Below are positions 28,956 to 42,800 of a DNA stretch of 64,000 bases, piece by piece. Source of the DNA: Apostichopus japonicus (Eukaryota > Echinodermata > Holothuroidea > Aspidochirotida > Stichopodidae); assembly GCF_037975245.1 (NCBI RefSeq), contig NC_092575.1, positions 18,991,841-19,055,840 on the forward strand, read 5' to 3'. The position numbers were made by a program, and so were the translations under genes. The notes beneath the pieces are model-generated. The model did no database searches, had not been told where the DNA came from, and saw nothing but the letters and a program-made list of their open reading frames with translations. Within the stretch, counting starts at the first letter, position 1, and the number at the start of each line of letters is the position of its first letter.

Positions 28956-29254
28956 ATATCCACACATGTTAAGAAACTGAGGATGTGACATCACACCCTC
29001 ACAGTTAGTCTTGTCTACACCAGTCATTTTCAAAGAAATTTTTATGTCTTCAAAGCGTGTTATCTCTTAAACAGAGCATGCTATCATGGTAGTTTCTTCA
29101 CTGTTCTGTTTGCCTTTTTGAGCTCTTTCATACAAGATAGACATGTCAGACACCTGAACCAATCCTTTAAGTAGAAGGAAAAAGGATCAGGAGGGACACT
29201 CAAGTCCCCATCAAGGACCCTAAAGGAGAGGGGAAAAACTGAAGATATAAACAC

Positions 29255-29597
29255 TCAGACCCGATTACAATGCTGAAAGTGCTTGTCCAAAGCATTCTTA
29301 AACCCATTCACATTACTTGCAGGTACAACTTTCTCAGGCAAACCGTTCCACTCATTCACAACCCTATTTGAAAAAAAAGTTACGCCGAATATTGATCCTA
29401 CTTTGTGACTTTTGGAGTTTAAGACAATGACCTCTGGTACAACTACTATTAGCAAACATGAAAAAGTCAGTGAAGGATAAATTGTCTAGGCCATACACAA
29501 TCTTGAAAACCTGAATCCTTTGTACATGTTTGGGCTTCTGCGTACGATTAGCGTACGAGCTATATTGTATCCTTTTTGTGCAGCATGTATAGTACAC
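29255..29597 (-). mobile_element. LINE fragment, polymerase C-terminal tail
   Basis: Minus-strand pieces QRIQVFKIVYGLDNLSFTDF, TRGHCLKLQKS and FFSNRVVNEWNGLPEKVVPA, then FKNALDKHF, match a very common LINE C-terminal tail. A one-base frame change lies around 29375-29390, in a poly-A run. It is truncated at both ends. Confidence 0.85.
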
Positions 29598-30981
29598 GTA
29601 AAATGAATGTAGTGGTGTTCTCTAGTTGTGATCACGGTAATCAGACAGTCAGTGGAATGGACCAATATTTTACAGTATAACCAAATTAAAGTGACGATCC
29701 CATCTTTCTGTCATGCTCCTATCAAAAGACAAAAATATTAAAATTGATTCACTTTATTCTGAAAAATTGAGAATGATTAGTTCTCCTGTCTCAAGAGTTC
29801 ACATAAATTACGATAGGCCAATATAAATTCAAAAACACAAATCGCAAGAAAACAATTATAAAATAAGAATCTCGATATTGTGATTAAAAGCTGTCGTATA
29901 AGACTAGTGTTTCATTGGTTAATATATACTATAGTTACACGATTTTCTTTTCGTTGCTCTATATGACATCGAATATTGCTGATTTTTTTTTAATTCTGAA
30001 TGCGCATGTCTTAGTCAACTACACTGAGGTGTATAGCGACATGACCTCATACATTTTAAGATACTTTGCGCAAACTCAGATGGAAAACAATTGAAATATT
30101 CCTGCCAGATCCAGGCATTTCCTGTATATCAAGTATCAGGGAGTGTACATGCGCAAACACCGGGTTTATTACCTACGCACGCTATTTCCTCAACTTTTTT
30201 ATACTTAAGAGAAAGATATTGTAGTCCGAGCTCAGAACGATTTTTTCGAAGCACGTAATCAGACTGCTCAAGCCTGTTCATCTACATATTCGAGGTAAGT
30301 AAAATATTTAGATTTTATAAGTTCTAAAGAGTAACACTCCGATTTTAGTTAATACTACATGTTTGATTTCATTTACAATTAGCATTGGATGTGAGGTGGT
30401 GTTTCAACGGTTTCAATAATGTGATTTCCATTCCCTGTGAATTGCTCAGAGTATACTAAAAGACAATGTAGGCCTAATGATGGAAATTTAAGGAAAACGT
30501 ATATTTCTTGATAATAAACCTAACCGCTTTCATGAAATAAAATTATCTGCTTCATCAGAAGAAATTAGTCTTTATAAAGGAATTGTTAAGAATACATTGC
30601 AAAGAGTGCGAAAACTAAAAGCAGTACATGCAATATAACTTCATTTGTAAACTTTTTAAATTCATATTCAAGTCATATTTAGGATAATATATAATTAAAT
30701 TGAGCCCACTACCATTACGAATTTCCAGTTAAACTACGTTAACTTAAAGGTACAGATATATCATATTTATCCCACTCGTAAACCTTATTTAACAACTTAT
30801 CTAGTTCGTTGACATCATACACTTTAAACAATAAAGTGTTATTTTAATACTTTAAGAGCTATCCTTCATTACACCAATGGTACGAGTTAAATACAACCCC
30901 TTTAAACGTATAGTATTAAACCCGAAATAAATGTTATTTTAACACATGAAGCGTTGTCCTTCCTTGCAATGGGTAAAACTG

Positions 30982-31065
30982 TAAGTGTTATTTTAACACC
31001 ATAAGAGCCCTCTCCAAGAATGCGAGGAAGGACGATACAGTCTTACGGTGTTAATATAACACTTA
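30982..31065. repeat. 84-bp hairpin-forming inverted repeat
   Basis: TAAGTGTTATTTTAACACC and GGTGTTAATATAACACTTA pair with one mismatch at the ends. Further pairing follows inside. Related half-copies of the words occur at about 30826-30900 and 30930-30975. It looks like a very short MITE or a remnant of one. Confidence 0.65.
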
Positions 31066-31496
31066 AATGTTTTAGAGTCAACAAATCGGCTAATTCCTAC
31101 AAGATGTGTCATGGGATTCGGTCAAAGTATAAGTAGATAATTCTAACTCTGAGCAGACTGTTGCCATCATTGTGGGGCAGGGACGAACGCTGGGAGGGGG
31201 GGGGGTGATGTGGCTGCCCCTCCCCCAGAAGGTTCCATCCCCAAAAAAGGTCTACCATTTGAACAGTTCAAAGTATCTCTTTCGACATCCGGCTTTAGGA
31301 ATCACAAATGATTTTGCATTAATTAATGCATTAATTCCAACAGAACGCGGACCGAAAGGTTAGCATCATGTTTGATCTCTAGAGTAAGGCAAAATATGTC
31401 ACCAAAAAACAGAACTAGTATTGTTAGATACAGGTGACAAACGCCTACAGTGGAATTACGACCTTTCTTACCGGTTTCGAACCTCTGGACATACAA

Positions 31497-31570
31497 TCAG
31501 CGTCCATAGCCTAGTGCTTAAGGTGTCCGCGTACAGAGCGGGAGGCCCGGTTTCGAATCCCGGTGGAGGC
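31497..31570 (+). pseudogene. tRNA-like remnant
   Basis: A-box-like TAGCCTAGTGCTTAAGG and B-box-like GGTTTCGAATCC are correctly spaced. The acceptor ends GCGTCCA and TGGAGGC pair with one mismatch, and the anticodon stem is CCGC/GCGG. The T-stem has a mismatch. A functional tRNA is unlikely; a tRNA pseudogene or SINE head fits better. Confidence 0.45.
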
Positions 31571-31613
31571 TGGAAGTTTTTTCACTGTTCTTGATTTTCC
31601 AACTCACTACGAT

Positions 31614-31617
<4 letters not shown>

Positions 31618-31672
<55 letters not shown>
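31618..31672. repeat. (TA)n microsatellite
   Basis: About 55 bp of TA dinucleotides with one TTT interruption, just after the tRNA-like remnant. Confidence 0.95.
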
Positions 31673-31673
<1 letters not shown>

Positions 31674-33164
31674 TCGGTCTTTGTTTTATATATGAGAGAT
31701 GTCTATGCGTCTGACACCTGATTGAGTTTCCGACGGACCAGGAGATTACCGGTAGTGTCACATTTAGTCATCATTTAGTGTCACATCGAGTCCATCCGTA
31801 TATATCTACAGATAATATGATGGGAGAAAATTGGGTGACCATCATGATGATGTCAAGGAGAAGGCAGAGATGATTGCTCGCCGAATTTGTGGTCTTTGCT
31901 TTGTTTGTATATGAGAGAAGTTTGAAGCCCGTCGGTGCGGGTGACCCCTGTCAGACTTTCCGACAGGATAATTGACCAGGAAATCAATGTCACATTTATC
32001 TTTATCATAAAATGATGATAATGATAATAAGAAATACTCAATAAAATATTTTTCTGCTCAATTGCTCCCCGACGGGGGGATAGATATCCCCTGCCCCATT
32101 CCTCTTCTGGCACCACCCCTGGTCCTTAGATCTGGTGCTTTATTTTGCAACTTTCGAAATAAGTTTACCTTTAAGAATTTTTTTTTTGGGGGGGGGGGTA
32201 GCCTGATTATTGGGCAGGTGGTAAAGGATACATTACCCCCCCCTATTGGAATTATTGGGGCTCGGGTGCCCCCCCCCCCCCGCCATTGAAATGCCATCTC
32301 CTGGCTGGTAATTCGATGGTTTATTGCCGATTTACCTGCACAGTAGCAGTGGGACCAGTGGGTGGGTCGGTACTTTTAGAGTAAATGTTGTAACAGCAGT
32401 GCCGATGATTTAACATACGCACTGGTTTTTGACAAATTGTTTGACAGATTATAAGTAAAATCATGATGCTGAGTTGAAAGAAAACAGTTTCGGGCAGATA
32501 GGGGCAATTGAGCACATATACCGATTTTTTTTTCAGTTGGCTATTTTCTGACAAAAAAGGTAGTATAATTTGCAATACGAATAATTCGTGCGGAACACCC
32601 TAATTTATCAGTTAATGTCACCTTCGGAAAAGTAAATTTTAATCCCTCCTTTCACACACTATACCTGTTGATACTTAACCGATAAAATTCATCTGCAAAG
32701 TCATACAAGTTGAAATTTTAATTTGACACAGAACGGTTTGAATTTCCTTCCAAATTAACGGTGAGTAATTCTTAATCATGGCTTTAGTTGGTTAACAGTT
32801 CAGCCGATTCGGAGCTCATACAGTTAACCATTTTTTTATTACAACGCTAACCCTAACTCTATAACTCTAACCCTATCCAGTAAGTACAGTATCCTAGTTT
32901 AACACGTGTTAAGTGTTATTAACCTTCTCCAGAAGTTAATTACGAGCTATGCGTATCGGGTATTTCATAATAAATATGTCCAATGATCTAGACACTGTGA
33001 ATGGATGTTGGTATATTTTACTCCAACTCGGACTCGAGCTGAAAGGATTCGAACTCGATTTGCATGCCATAGGCTCGACGTACGCCTACAACACACACCA
33101 TGACTTTATGGAACATTAATTTTTAATTCAAAGGGAAAGACGCAAATCTTGCTGATACGTGAAG

Positions 33165-36100
33165 ATGGCTAGGTTTCTTTGGGTCGCTTGGATAACTTTA
33201 TCGTGGTTGAGCCACAGCAGCCTCGGTGGAGTTCATGAAATCGTGTACAATCAGGAAGAACTTCTAGGCAATTGTGGGGGCAGTTGCGAGAATCTTCCTG
33301 ATCGAACCAACATGTTCGGATGCGAGAGGATCTCAGACTGCACGTTCAACAAAGAAGGCTGGAACTCAGGATTTGATAGATGTGACTGGTGTTCATGCCA
33401 GTGTAGAACATCAGACGATTTGCCTGACCAGGTTTGTTTATTATGATTTAATTTTATTTGCAGGATTAAGGTAATTCAGTTTTCAAAATTAAAGAAAATG
33501 CATTGCCATTTAGCTAACTTTGTTCAGCGTTATATTTCTAGATTTGCAAACAAAAACACGTTGAGCTAAATTTTTTCTCCCCATGCCCAATTTACTCGAC
33601 AAAGGAATCGCATCGCAACTTTGGTGTTCTTGGCACGCTGCGCGCTAACTGATTGATGGTGGTGCTTCGCTTAGATAGTGCGACCAAAAACAGATGGCCC
33701 CTCTGAAAAAAATTGCCCCCCCCCCTTGGGACCTCGTTTGGCAACGGGTCTGACCGTAACATGCTGCTATGCATACATATCATAATCATTTTACTGTGAA
33801 AATACCAGTACGTGTTTAAACAAAGAAATATACCTGTGATGTGCATGGTTACTAACAGAAAGATACGAATTAGATACGACAAGGACTTAAATGTTTATTC
33901 CTTCTGCCTAACCAGCTGAAAAGGCTAAATATGGGTTTCTGCTCTAATTATCTGAAGAAAGTAATATTTTAATTTCATTTGATGAACAAAATTCAAACTG
34001 TTTGGATTCAAATGTCTATTTGTTGGCTTTCTCAGAAAAGATTTTCACCAAAAAAAATCTCTCTCTCCCTCTATGCTATGCTTTTCATATCTAATTATAT
34101 CTTGAATAAAGAGAAACAAAAGAATAATTTTTTCTGTTTATGTAATCCTTTGATTGAACTCTTACTAGTATTTTCAGGACTAGATTAACCAGTTGACTGT
34201 ACATGGACATTAATAAACAATAAACTGAGTACATTTCAAAGAATGCTCTTTTCCCCTTCGTTGGCAGGTTGTATTTTCCGAGACTCAGATAATCAAGGAT
34301 GAAATCGAATTGTTTAACACGTGTACAGGTACGTGTTACGCACCTGGCATTCAGTTCACTGACAAGTTTAACTGTGATCAAGTACGAGATTGCAGGAAAC
34401 ATAAGAACGGTTTCGTAATAACTAAATTCGTATTTCTATTCGTAACACACTTTGAATACTGTGACTACTGTGAGTGTACTTGTGTTACCAAAGTGTTTCC
34501 CGACCGATACCGGCTTGAAAATGTCGAATACAAGCTTGATGAAATCAATATGGATAATAAGGACCAGTTAATCGTCGGAACTGCTACCTTCCAGAATAAC
34601 CAAGACTATGAAGTGGAATTCTCGCGGACCATCAACGTCATCTTCACGGCGGAGAAACGATGGGATTTATCTGAACAATACGGGACGTCACTTTCGATCG
34701 GTGCTTCTGTTGGAATTAATGCATTGGGAGTTGATTTCTCCGCTGAGACAACTCTCACCACCTCTTGGGATTATACGGTCGCATGGGGAGAAACCGAAGT
34801 TTCGGTGAGTCAATTTTTGTTGAGCGAGAATGGGGCAAATCTTTTTTATCAGAGAGCCTTCCCAACGGCGCATTGATAATTTTTAAAACGGTAAAAATGC
34901 CCTGACAAGGCATAGACAAAATTACGGAAGGGTGCGCTCCCCATGTGTCATTCTGCACAACTTACAACATGTACTTGGACTTTTTGAATTGTATATAGCA
35001 CATACACATATTTGGAAGGGTGGTGGTGTGGTTTAGCAGACTGAGTGGCAGCTAATTCTAGCACGGAGACTCATGTTCAAATTACGCCCGGGTCGTAAGA
35101 ACAGTTCGTCAAAGGATGTACTGCAGTTGTAGATAGGTTTGTGATTTCTGGTGTTTCGCAATTGCTGTGTCTGGTGGCGAGGATCGTTGGTTTCCTTGAG
35201 ATTTGTTCGACCTTGCTGCTCTGCAGTGATGTCGATCAAGATGCTATATACCACCCAGCTTTCAGCATTTGGGAAAAAAACTTACCAAACGTTGAGAGTC
35301 CACTCACGTCTGTCGGGTGGGTAAGGAGCAGGATGTGATGGTAACATGCCTGTCTCGTTACTCTGAACACTTTATTGCGCTTATCTTTTGATTTGTTCAT
35401 AATATGATATCATATTACACAGAACCATACCGTGGTTCATTTCATGCCTAATACTTCAGTCGTTCTAAAAAAAAAACAACCATGCGCATCGCGAGCGCAC
35501 TTGTTGCTATACTGATGTAACTTGAGGTGATACTTTGTAAAAAAAAAAATAATATGTTGTTCTATCGACCACTGACTATACCAATGTAACTTTTGTTTGC
35601 TTGACCTTGCTCATTCAATGAAATCTGCATGTTAATGTGCAGGAATTGGGAGGAGGAAGTGAGGGGGGGGGGGGGAATGACCGTCCAAGTGATTACGCTA
35701 CTGTATGTCTGCGTGTGTGCCATTAGTGCAACTTGCGGTGTACCTTTTGGGATGTGACCCTGTTGCACCCTGTTCCTATACTTGGTTTTCTTGGAAGGAA
35801 GAATTTATGTCCTTCTCCAAAATACAATCCCATTCTTAATCGATGTAGCTGTTCTCAGCAAATCCCAGGACACATACGATTCCAGCCAGACTAGATTTAA
35901 GAATCGGCTATCGACAGACCAACGTAACCGGTTTGCATTGATCGAGTCGTTTCTGGCACGGATGATCAGTGGTTATAGTCGTGTACGAATCTCTCAATAT
36001 TAAATGGAGCAAAGTCAAATGTAAAGCAATTCTTCTAACACAATGTCTACATGGTTGAACATTTAATTTGAAGAATTTTTGAAAACTTAAAAGCAGAAAT

Positions 36101-36476
36101 TTTATTAAACTGTCGTTCGATGCAGAGAAAGAAATCCTGCTGCCTGGCATGATTACATACAACGTTAATATGTAAATTTTTTAGGAAAACACCAATTATT
36201 ATCATATATTTTTTTTAGACTGTAGAAGACGGTGTTACTCAAACAGTTGCCGTACCTGCTAACTCCGTGGTCTTGGCCCAAGTTAGAGGCTGGAGATTCA
36301 TGGGGACTGTACCCTACACAGCTGACCTTGTAACCATCTTCGAAAATGGAGAGGAATCTCGCAAGCAAGTCAGTGGGCTTCTACACGAGGTATCAGTGAG
36401 CGACTTCACCGCAACAGTTGGGGACGCCGATCCAGTCCCTGTCAAACGAGACTTCTTGCAAGGTTCTTATAATTAA
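33165..36476 (+). CDS. Secreted cysteine-rich aerolysin-like protein, complete 3-exon gene
   Basis: Exons are 33165-33431, 34268-34804 and 36219-36476. All junctions are GT-AG in phase 0, giving about 353 residues. The ATG at 33165 is chosen because a hydrophobic signal-peptide-like stretch (residues 2-21) follows. Exon 1 and the first third of exon 2 each encode a cysteine module of the same plan: C-x3-C near its start and a cluster C-x2-C-x-C-x-C at its end (CDWCSCQC in exon 1, CDYCECTC in exon 2). The rest of exon 2 and exon 3 have the alternating Ser/Thr/Val-rich beta strands typical of the aerolysin-type pore-forming fold, with an amphipathic segment near residues 220-265. Family members are secreted, bind a cell surface, oligomerise and form beta-barrel pores; the animal roles known are defence, venom or digestion. 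No frame damage is seen. The function is inferred from fold-like pattern, not from a specific homologue. Confidence 0.75.
33592..33755. mobile_element. Fragment of the hAT-like GCGTAGC MITE family in intron 1
   Basis: Words such as CACGCTGCGCGCTAAC..GGTGGTGCTTCGCTTAGATAGTG correspond to the internal block of the elements at 21963 and 57.1 kb. A poly-C tract then CTTGGGACC resembles the old right part. The termini are lost. Confidence 0.55.
34985..35110 (+). pseudogene. Possible decayed tRNA-derived SINE in intron 2
   Basis: GTGGTTTAGCAGACTGAG resembles an A box, and GTTCAAATTAC about 40 bp later resembles a B box. No clear tail was seen. Confidence 0.3.
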
Positions 36477-36479
36477 AAT

Positions 36480-39221
36480 CAATGGGTATCCGTAGTTTTG
36501 AATGGTATGAGGGAATTTTCTAAGTCGTTATTTAATTGAAACCATTGACTATGAGTAATTTGAATAATGTGAAGTACCGTATGTTTGTAAATTGTCGGTT
36601 GTTTTACGACACTCTCATCGAATGGTACCCCCTCCCCCGTTACCCTGCCTAGCTTTGAATAACAACTTTAATTCAGACTACCCCAAAAATTATCAAGTAA
36701 ACCGTGTAAACAATACGCTTCGCGTGTATTGATAAATACACTATGTTGACTTGTGTCATATACAGTGCTTCTGTATCGCTCCAGAGTGATGATAATGTTC
36801 GTTTCAACGGCGATTAAGGTAAATGTGCCCTCCTTGAATAACAATTTGTCATTAATTACTCTAAAAGTCTTGGTAAAACAATCACGATTTTACCAAACAT
36901 ACGGTTACTTTTAACGCAAATGATTTGCTATCGTTTGGGTGGTTAATAAATTGTTAACTTTTGTTTATTGGTACCACGGTTCTTCATCCTGTTGATTCTA
37001 GTTTCATTCAAGTATTAACTCCTAAACTTAGTAGCATTAAGACTTTAACTAAGATAACGTAGAATTATTTAGATTATAGATAACTTTAAGGCACATTCAG
37101 AGTTTATTCCTGAAATAATGTACCCAATAATATTGTCTAAAATCGCGCTTACACTAACAACTGTATGATGTTTAATACCCATAATCCATGAGAAAAACTG
37201 AAACATACATTGTAGAACTGATGAAAACCAAACAGTATCACAAGGTTTCTATTAATTTTGAACGTAGATTATTTTTTCATCACTGTTCATCACTTTGCTT
37301 CTTCATATTTTGCGAAATAACGTGAGTATGAATAGCCGAGAAACACAATTTAAAGTATTTGTCTATAAATATGATACCGATTGCATTAAAAGAAATACCT
37401 AACAGTGTTAAATTTGTCTACTCAAACTCTGAATGTTCCTTTAATAAAAGTCCAGCCTGAATTAATTCTTCACGCAAAATATTTTTTTTAATAAAGGTAT
37501 TAAAAAGGACATACCTAACAGAATACCCCATACTTCCATCATGTTCCCAATCAAAACGTGCCGTAAATGTTTTTGACAGTTTTATTCACATTATTCCAAA
37601 AATTTGAAAATTACCTTTATTGATGACATCATTTCCATAACACTTGAACAAAAACTTTGGTAAAGTTTCTCTAAATTTAAAACCTTTAAAAATAATGCGA
37701 ACTATGTATGTATGTTTGTATGTATGTATGCGTGCATGTATGTATAAAAATATTAATCCTCCTGCAAACAGGAACTGGCGAAGTAGTCCTTTCTTGGCTT
37801 TTCAATGCCGGAAGCTAACCGATTTCAGTCACTAACATTCATATTTAACGTCCATGATGATGAATTTTCAATTGGAATGACAACTTGGTATAACTATACG
37901 ATATAAAGTCATGGTGTTACTTCAGATAATCGGATATAAGTTCTTTTTGAGAAGAAGATTATCAATGTTCAGAACAGTAAAGATTATGAGTACATTATAA
38001 TGAGAAACAACGGCATTCGTGTCCACGTGATGAACTGACATTCCATATGAAGTGATGGCGCTCCTGCCTTTTTGATAAATTGCCAAGTTTCAAAGTTATA
38101 TAACTCAATAACCAAACAAGACATAGATATCAGATAAAAACCAAACTGTGCAGTTTTAAGTGTTCCGAAAAAGATTAAAAATAAAATTTTAGGCTGGACT
38201 TTTATTTTTAAAAAACTTTTCTAAGTAATTTATGCTTGCATGCGTGATCTAATCGTTTCAAGCAAGTTCTTTTTTTTTTTTTTAGAGTTTTAGTATAGTA
38301 TGTAAGATTTCTGTGAGGTATTATGGTTCTAAATAAATAAAAGCATTCTGCAATTTCCTTTTCTTTATTGGTGTTTACTTCTGGTTTCAGCATGATGTCG
38401 TTGAGCAAGATGAGTCCACAGTTATCATAATCATCACACAATTTAAATACACAACAAGTTAAAGATCGATAAGCATAGGCTTTTGAACAGACTACACCAA
38501 TTTGAAGCTAGCATATTATATATCGCAGCACCTGATTATTTTCTCGAAGCTAACACACGTTTCAGCAGCGTCTTTGAAGAACAAACAAGAGGGCAATCCA
38601 TGGAGTTTCAAAGCTCATCGCCTACATAAAACAATTTTTTAAAGGGACATACAGGATTTCGTTGGTGCGATCAGAACTTTTAGAATACTTTGAGAAGTAT
38701 TTTCAAAATAAACACCCATACCGTATTTCATTTTTACTGTAACTGTTTCGTACAAAAGAAATTTAGCAACATTCTGAATTCATTTTGCATGAAGGTATAT
38801 TAGTCATTACCATTTCAAAATTCAATCAAATTTTATAAATTTTCCTAAATATTTTGCCCAAGAGAAAGCAAAATTATGAATATTGGAAGTTTCAACTATT
38901 GTGGATGTCAAATCTCATGATTAGGTCCTGAAACCCTGCATTTAGAATAATTATGAACAACATACCAAGTTAGAATACTTCCAGTCACAGACATCACATG
39001 GGCCGATTTAGGTAGAGGGTCCATGGGGTCCAGACCCCCCCCCCCCCCCCACTATTTCGACCGATTTGTTTTGACACTTTTCTTCCTTGCTGTCAAATCA
39101 GTCCAACAATGAAGACAGTGACGTAGCCAGGACTACGAGTTCAGAGCGTGAGGGGGCATGACATTAAAAAGAAGTCGGCGTATTACGCGCGCCGATATAG
39201 CTGTAAAATTGATAAACATAT

Positions 39222-39273
<52 letters not shown>

Positions 39274-39800
39274 AGCCCGTTGCATATGGTTGTAAACGCA
39301 GTATAGGCTGGCTTAGGTCACCATATTTTTTCTCGATAAACTCGCACTAGGTAACAATTTTAGAACTGTGATGGTTTGTGTTCATTTCGTATATATGGTA
39401 GTTCGTTAGACTATCTCTCGTATGCAATCCTGTCTGGGAATGAAAAAAATAGCGCCCTACCGCCCTCCCCGTTCCCAACCGGAGACGGAAAATTTACACC
39501 GCGGACTGGCGGAATAGTTCAAAATCATCAATCCATATGATAAAGGGTTATGAACCGTACTGATGGAGGTTTCACGTTCCATAGATTTGCATATGCATTT
39601 ACCAAGCCAAATGCTTAATATATAGCCTATTAAAAAAAACGAGTTTACCAGTTGGGCCGGCTATCTGTTAATAAACATACAAACAAACGAAACATGTTTT
39701 ACGGAATCAAACGGAAGATAATATCACTTATAGCTTATTAGGTTTAACTCTTCGCAAGAAGTAAAACGAGGGCGATAATGGAAGAATGACAAACAAAATA
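36480..39800. other. Intergenic DNA downstream of the aerolysin-like gene
   Basis: AT-rich with no recognised exon. Contains a (TGTA/TG)n-like patch at 37700-37745, a poly-C run at 39033-39050, a single hAT-like end (CAGTGACGTAGCCAGGA) at 39117, and a (TA)n tract at 39223-39270. Confidence 0.5.
39223..39270. repeat. (TA)n microsatellite
   Basis: About 48 bp of TA dinucleotides. Confidence 0.95.
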
Positions 39801-39804
39801 TGAT

Positions 39805-42800
39805 CACGCCTCTTACGACTTCTTTGAGCTCTCAAATCGTCTTTTCTTTCTTCCATTCGTTACTTCCACATGTACATAGACAGGTCAAATTTGATTTCTC
39901 TGAGACAGAAAGTCGTGTCAGAAAGGATTTACTATAAATATAAAACCTGAAATCGCTAGATTGAAAATATCACATTTTTGCTCTGACTAGAGTGATCTTG
40001 TAAGAATAGCAGTTCAATGAAACACAATTTTCATATTTGGAACTCCACCATAATTTGCTGGGCAACTTTTTTTTGAAATTTTAATTTGAGAGGATTATTA
40101 AAGAAATGGCTACGTCTGTTACATATCCTGGATTCATTTCACTTTATAATTTAAGCCCCTCCTTGGACCCATCTGTACCTGTACCAATCGTATGATAATA
40201 TCATAATCCCAAAAGAATGAATGAATAGAATAGAATAAACCACTCTAATTTACATCTGAATTTCATATCTTTTTTTTTTACTTTATTGAGTGAAGATGAA
40301 AGATATCAAATCAGATTGAAAACAGACAATTTGATGACATTTAAGAATTTATTCCCTTTGCATTATGAATTTGTTATATCTTAGATTGAGCTGTTTAGTC
40401 GAAATAAATAATTAAATAAGTAAATTCACAATCTCCGACGATGATTTCCTGTTTGTGTGTGTTTATTTACTAATTATTCGGATACGATCGTTCATACGCA
40501 TTTAAAGTGGGTCAGATTGCCTGGGTCTCCATTCAAAAAGTGTACAGCAGTGGTCCACTTTCACCTGGATTTTATATAAAATACTGAAAAATGCAACCTA
40601 AGGATACAGTGATAAACAAAGAATGCAAGAGAACGTTTTGTACATGAGATTGTTCATGACATTTTAAAGGGATATTCCGGTGGCAGAGAATAAATTCTAG
40701 ACGCTTTCTGCATTTATAGATCATAAATCACATCCTCGTAGCATTTTGCATGGCAATGATATTATTTTTTCACATTTGGTGGTATTTTGCATCTGGCAAC
40801 AACAGGCTAAATGATTTCATCACTGCAATATAATATTTAACACACAGTTGCTCTTACATGTTATTCTGAAACAGAAAACGTTGATAGTAAATCAAACATA
40901 CCAGATGGTTTCAATAATAAATCAACAAGAAGATTATGAAAAGAAGTCAAACTTTTAATGAAACTTTGCTGTTATGACAGACATCACAGTCCTACTTCAG
41001 AACTTTACAAAATTTATTTACAAATGTAAAAATGCTGTATAGTGTTTCAACTCTAGGTTGGTCAATATAAACACTGCACAACCGTGGTATGGAAAGGGTT
41101 GTCAACTCTTGATGAGTAAAATCTGTGACACCATCTGCTGGCCTGAATTTACACAGCTCTATTTTTGTACAAAAAAAGGTTGCAGTACTGTATATTGTAT
41201 TACAACAGAAAAGGTAAAGACTGCTACCACACAGGCGTTATATAACATTGACTATGTTGAGATTTAGCAAGTTTTAAGTCCATTTAGACATCGTTTCATC
41301 AATAACACAGATGTAGGTTCATTCATCATTTATCAGTCGCTATGTAAATACTTGATATTAACACTAGGCAGAAATATAGCATACACCAACTCCGTTAGAA
41401 TACCATTTCTTCTACATCCATAAGCATATTATAATGTAACACAAAAGGATAGATGGTCTAACTTCAGTCAATTTTATTGAGCAGTATCTTGCAGCATAAG
41501 TGGTTGTGTCAGTAAATATGTTCACTTACAATACATTCATTTTCCAACTTTTGTGTGACAAAGAGAATTGTTCTTCCCATTTGTGAAAAACTTGTCACCC
41601 TTTGTTTAACACTAGGTTAAAGTATTGCATATACCGACTGTGTGTTAGTAAAGACTGTCATCTACTATACATCCATAAACATCTCCTTGTATGTGACATA
41701 GAGGATAGTTCTTCCAATGTGACAAACTGGCAACAAACACATCATCCTTCTATTCAACACTAGGTTGAAATATGAAATACACTGACTTTCTTAGGAAAGA
41801 CTGTTACTCATGTTATGTCCTTCCGACTCATTCTCAACTACATCTTTGTTCTTCACTTGGATTTACTGTCCTCTTCACGCTCAGATTCATCACAAGGTAT
41901 CCATCCCGTCTCTGAAGTTTCTCGTTAATGCAGACCTTCATCTGCTTTCTTTCAGATGCCACTTGCCTGGGATTTTTTCTTCTTCTTTAACTTCAGAGGA
42001 GCAGCTTTTATTTTAAATGCAGTACTTTTGGTAAAAGTAAAGAAAAAGACAAACTGAGTAAACATTGCCTATTTCAGGTTACGAAGGGACAATGGAGATG
42101 AGACACACAAACTAGACTATATAGACAAGTTTCCTAATGTGAATAGATTTTAGATGGGCATGGGTGAAACACCACAATTAACCCTCGGAAAATAAAACAT
42201 GATTTGCAGGGATGTATGTGTATATACATTTCTTTCCTTCAAAAAAACGAATCTCTGTCTTATAAATTACTTATATTATGATATATAATATGGAGGTGCA
42301 GGTGTGGGGGGGGGGGGGAGGGCATAAATGTTAGTCCAACACACCAACGATTAAAAAAAAGAGAGAGAGAAAATAGAATTTCAACAAATTAATACACCTC
42401 TTAAAGCTTGGGGGAAAGAACTAGTAGCCTTTTATAAAATCACACACTGCTTGATGCAACAGCTGTTTGATTATGATCTCAACACAACTTAAAGTAGTTT
42501 CTCAAACAGTGTCTTGTGAATACTCTACAAAGTGGTCTGCTTATCCACAAAGGTGTGAGAACTCAGTATTACCTCATTCTTTGCAATGCACTGAAGGATG
42601 AAACCCTGGTCATTCCATTTTCATTTAGGGTAATAACTAACTATTTGCAATATATTACTCCTCGTAAAAGTACTTTAATGCTGGATCACTTTAGTATTTA
42701 GTCTTGAATACAGCATTATACTGTTTAGCATAATAGCAAAAAATAATCTGATACACTGATCAGTTAAAAAAGTTACTAGCTTTCTACCATTGTGACATAT

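Larger units (their letters stand above)
29600..33150. other. Intergenic DNA upstream of the aerolysin-like gene
   Basis: Holds a short inverted repeat (30982-31065), a tRNA-like remnant (31497-31570), a (TA)n tract, and a diverged direct repeat of about 100 bp (31675-31770 and 31890-31990). A stretch at about 30215-30295 ends in a strong donor-like CGAG/GTAAGT about 25 bp after TTTTTTATACTT. It could be a non-coding first exon of the gene at 33165, but this is speculative. Confidence 0.4.

Noticed and set aside
31497-31570. Functional tRNA gene
   Set aside because: Acceptor and T-stem mismatches and a poor loop make a working tRNA unlikely. It is kept as a remnant only.
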